This document shows positions 62,165-64,000 of a DNA stretch of 64,000 bases, one piece after another (positions within the stretch are counted from its first letter, which is position 1; each line of letters starts with the position of its first letter). A model generated the notes under the pieces. That model was not told where the DNA came from. It saw nothing but the letters and a program-made list of their open reading frames with translations, and made no database searches. The DNA is from Amycolatopsis sulphurea. GTDB lineage: Bacteria; Actinomycetota; Actinomycetes; Mycobacteriales; Pseudonocardiaceae. The stretch covers positions 1-64,000 of the forward strand of contig NZ_PDJK01000002.1 of the NCBI RefSeq assembly GCF_002564045.1, written 5' to 3'. The translations under genes were made by a program, and so were the position numbers.

Positions 62165-63421
62165 ATGCGTGCCACCATTTCCGGCCGCCTGCGAAACGCC
62201 CCGCGCGGCGTCCTCGCGATCGCCTCGGCCGTCGTGCTCCTGGCAGCCTGCCCCGCGGCGGCGCAGGGCGCCCAGCAGAAGCCCACCGCGATCGTGTCCC
62301 TCGGCGACAGCTTCATCTCCGGGGAAGGCGGCCGGTGGCAAGGCAACGTCGACCTGGCCTACAGCACGACCCACGACATGTACGGCACCGACCGGGCCAC
62401 CGTATGCGGCCAGGCCGGGTGCACGAAAGACCCGTTCGCCATTTACGGGAACACCTATCTGGACCCCACGACGGGCAAGGAGAACGGCTGCCACCGCTCG
62501 GATGTCGCTGAGATCGTGTCGTCGGGGATCGCCGCGGACCGCGCGGTCAACCTGGCCTGCTCCGGAGCGGTCACCGACAACGTCCTGCCCGGGTACGCGG
62601 GCGGTAAGCCCTTCAAAGGGCAACAGCCGCAGGCAGACGCGCTGCGGGACCTCGCGAGGACGCACGAGATCAAGCTGATCCAGCTCTCCATCGGCGGCAA
62701 CGATCTCGGGTTCAGCGGCATCATCGAGAGCTGTATCAAGAATTACGTCGCCGGACCGGTAGGCGGATACTGCTGGCAAAAGTGGGACTGGGAAGTCGAA
62801 GAGAAACTGGCCCGGGAGGTACCGGACAAGATCGCGAACGTGATCGACCGGATTCGCGAGGTCATGCGCGCGGCCGGGCAACCCGACAACTCGTACACCT
62901 TCGCTCTCCAGTCCTATCCCTCACCGGTTCCGGTCGCCGGAAACTACCGGCATCCGGAAAGCTGGACCGGCACTCTCTCCGACCGGTACAGCCCGGGCGG
63001 ATGCCCGTTCTTCAACCAGGACACCGATTGGGCCCGACGGCGGGTGGTCCCGGGCATCGCCGAGATGCTGGAAAAGGTCGCGACCCGGAAGGGTCTCTTC
63101 TACCTGGACCTCCAGTGGGCCTTCGACGGCCACGAGGTGTGCGCCCGGAATGTCCGCCAGGCACGCCAGGGCGAGAGCCTGACGCACCCCGTCCCGGACC
63201 GGGACGCGGAATGGATGCGGTTCCTGTCCGTCGGAATCTTCCGGCCGCAAGGGCAGAAAGAGGAGTCCTTCCATCCCGATTCCTACGGCCAGCAGGCGCT
63301 GGGGAACTGCCTGCGGGAATTCCACCGGCAGACCCAGGCCACCGGGTACCCCGAGTTCGAATGCCTGAACCGGCCGGGCCAGGGCGTGGCGGGCATGTAC
63401 CTCGAACGGCTGGACCAGTGA
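62165..63421 (+). CDS. secreted SGNH/GDSL-type hydrolase
   Basis: The product is 418 aa from ATG 62165 behind AGGAGAAAACTC; an upstream frame is non-family. A signal peptide covers about residues 1-36 (GVLAIASAVVLLAACPAAAQ). Block I is VSLGDSFISGEGG with nucleophile Ser49, block III is LSIGGNDLGFSG, and block V is ESFHPDSYGQQALG with His370 and a Glu three residues before. Even numbers of Cys in the mature part suggest disulfides. This resembles actinobacterial secreted lipases/esterases of the SGNH superfamily. Substrate unknown; it may share a function with the two preceding secreted proteins. Confidence 0.88.
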   Translation: MRATISGRLRNAPRGVLAIASAVVLLAACPAAAQGAQQKPTAIVSLGDSFISGEGGRWQGNVDLAYSTTHDMYGTDRATVCGQAGCTKDPFAIYGNTYLDPTTGKENGCHRSDVAEIVSSGIAADRAVNLACSGAVTDNVLPGYAGGKPFKGQQPQADALRDLARTHEIKLIQLSIGGNDLGFSGIIESCIKNYVAGPVGGYCWQKWDWEVEEKLAREVPDKIANVIDRIREVMRAAGQPDNSYTFALQSYPSPVPVAGNYRHPESWTGTLSDRYSPGGCPFFNQDTDWARRRVVPGIAEMLEKVATRKGLFYLDLQWAFDGHEVCARNVRQARQGESLTHPVPDRDAEWMRFLSVGIFRPQGQKEESFHPDSYGQQALGNCLREFHRQTQATGYPEFECLNRPGQGVAGMYLERLDQ

Positions 63422-63433
63422 CCCCGCAGCGGC

Positions 63434-63922
63434 TCAGCGGCGGCGGAACGCGGTCTCGATGACGTCCCAGCGGTCCCGGTTGTGCCGGGCGTCGGCGAGG
63501 GCATCGTGCTGGTCGGTGGGGGCGGCGGGCAGCTTCGGCTTGCCCGCGTCCTCCCAGCGCTGACGCAGATCGCGGGTGAACCGCGGCAGCTGACGCGGCA
63601 GCGCGGGCATCGGGCCCCACAGCTGGGCCAGCGCGACGTGGTCGTAGGCGGCGAACCAGGCCCACAGCTCGATCCCGCCGGGCGGCTTGCCGAAGAACTC
63701 CAGCAGGTCGGTGCGGATCCGCTCGCGGCCGCGCCAGGCCGGGTCGGCCGGGGAGGGCAGCTTGGGCAGGACGTTCTCGCGCACCCACGGGCCCGCCTTG
63801 CCCGGGTCGAAATCGGTGGACACGGCGTAGAACTCGCGGCCACGCTCGTCAACGACACCGATCGACACCAGATCGATCGTCACGCCGTCCTCGATGAACT
63901 CGGTGTCGTAGAAAAAACGCAC
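63434..63922 (-). CDS. 3'-5' exoribonuclease AS (RNase AS)
   Basis: The product is 162 aa. The DEDD exonuclease motifs are visible: MRFFYDTEFIEDG (Asp-Thr-Glu) at the N-terminus, WFAAYDHVALAQLWG in the middle, and DQHDALADARHNRDRW at the C-terminus (HxxxD). Length and sequence match mycobacterial RNase AS (Rv2179c), which trims adenylate-containing RNA as a dimer. It is convergent with the SGNH hydrolase gene, 12 bp apart. Confidence 0.93.
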   Translation of the reverse strand: MRFFYDTEFIEDGVTIDLVSIGVVDERGREFYAVSTDFDPGKAGPWVRENVLPKLPSPADPAWRGRERIRTDLLEFFGKPPGGIELWAWFAAYDHVALAQLWGPMPALPRQLPRFTRDLRQRWEDAGKPKLPAAPTDQHDALADARHNRDRWDVIETAFRRR

Positions 63923-64000
63923 CGGCGGAGGTTAGCAGCGCCGCAGGGGGTGACCGTGGCGGGCGCTACCCTGCCTTGCGCTCGGGCACGCGGTCCGCGT

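Overview
This is a GC-rich actinobacterial chromosome segment, most likely from a Pseudonocardiaceae member and probably Amycolatopsis or a close relative. The evidence is the very high GC with GC3-biased codons and many GTG starts, a conservon (CvnA-D) signalling operon, fused isobutyryl-CoA mutase, a WS/DGAT lipid acyltransferase, an XRE-DUF5753/DUF397 pair, RNase AS, and a phosphofructokinase of the Amycolatopsis PPi-dependent type. No rRNA, tRNA, CRISPR array, prophage or biosynthetic mega-cluster is visible.

Layout. 1-5.4 kb: YihY membrane protein (cut by the window edge), transglutaminase-like protein, PPOX-family flavoprotein, alpha/beta hydrolase, VC0807-like membrane protein and LtrA. 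5.8-9.1 kb: a decayed tract with a fatty acid desaturase pseudogene (two in-frame stops), 1.3 kb without a recognisable gene and a frameshifted MaoC hydratase. 9.1-10.8 kb: stand-alone riboflavin kinase, a 25-bp minisatellite and a DUF5134 membrane protein. 11.5-17.9 kb: a possible defence cassette made of a trypco2 protein, a CHAT (caspase-like) protease with a long low-complexity linker, a Uma2 nuclease-fold protein and a DUF6119 protein. 17.9-27.8 kb: WS/DGAT, HSL-type esterase, folE, a Cys-rich HTH regulator, an LLM flavoprotein, a methyltransferase, IcmF and an ArsR regulator. 27.8-28.6 kb: wreckage of an SRPBCC gene (hit by a mobile element) and of a DUF899 gene. 28.7-35.5 kb: the conservon, with an unusually long histidine kinase. 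36.5-44.9 kb: DUF485/solute symporter operon, small membrane proteins, lytic transglycosylase, GNAT, acyl-CoA dehydrogenase and a divergent TetR. 45.5-51.2 kb: LAL-type LuxR regulator, repeats, and a DUF397/XRE cluster. 51.6-64 kb: dead tesB, pyruvate kinase, DUF2461, a secreted GH18 chitinase with two DasR-like sites, ArsR, an S41 peptidase remnant, PPi-type phosphofructokinase, DAHP synthase behind an aromatic leader peptide, two tandem secreted proteins, an SGNH hydrolase and RNase AS.

The most distinctive discovery is a family of small non-autonomous mobile elements. Four complete copies (B 28058-28326, C 40853-41104, D 49237-49409, E 57138-57419) share CAGGG...CCCTG terminal inverted repeats of about 18 bp, are flanked by 10-11 bp target duplications, and carry strong GTGAAGGGGCCCTTCAC hairpins. 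Two further loci (22349-22428, 54813-54862) keep only the hairpin part and sit at 3' ends of genes, where they may act as terminators. Copy B interrupts a gene. Six genes in the window are dead or remnants, three of them in lipid metabolism.

Central carbon genes (pyruvate kinase, PPi-type PFK, DAHP synthase) sit within 8 kb. The DAHP synthase is preceded by a leader ORF encoding Tyr-Phe-Trp-Phe, which suggests transcription attenuation by aromatic amino acids. The last 78 bp (63923-64000) hold no feature I can support.
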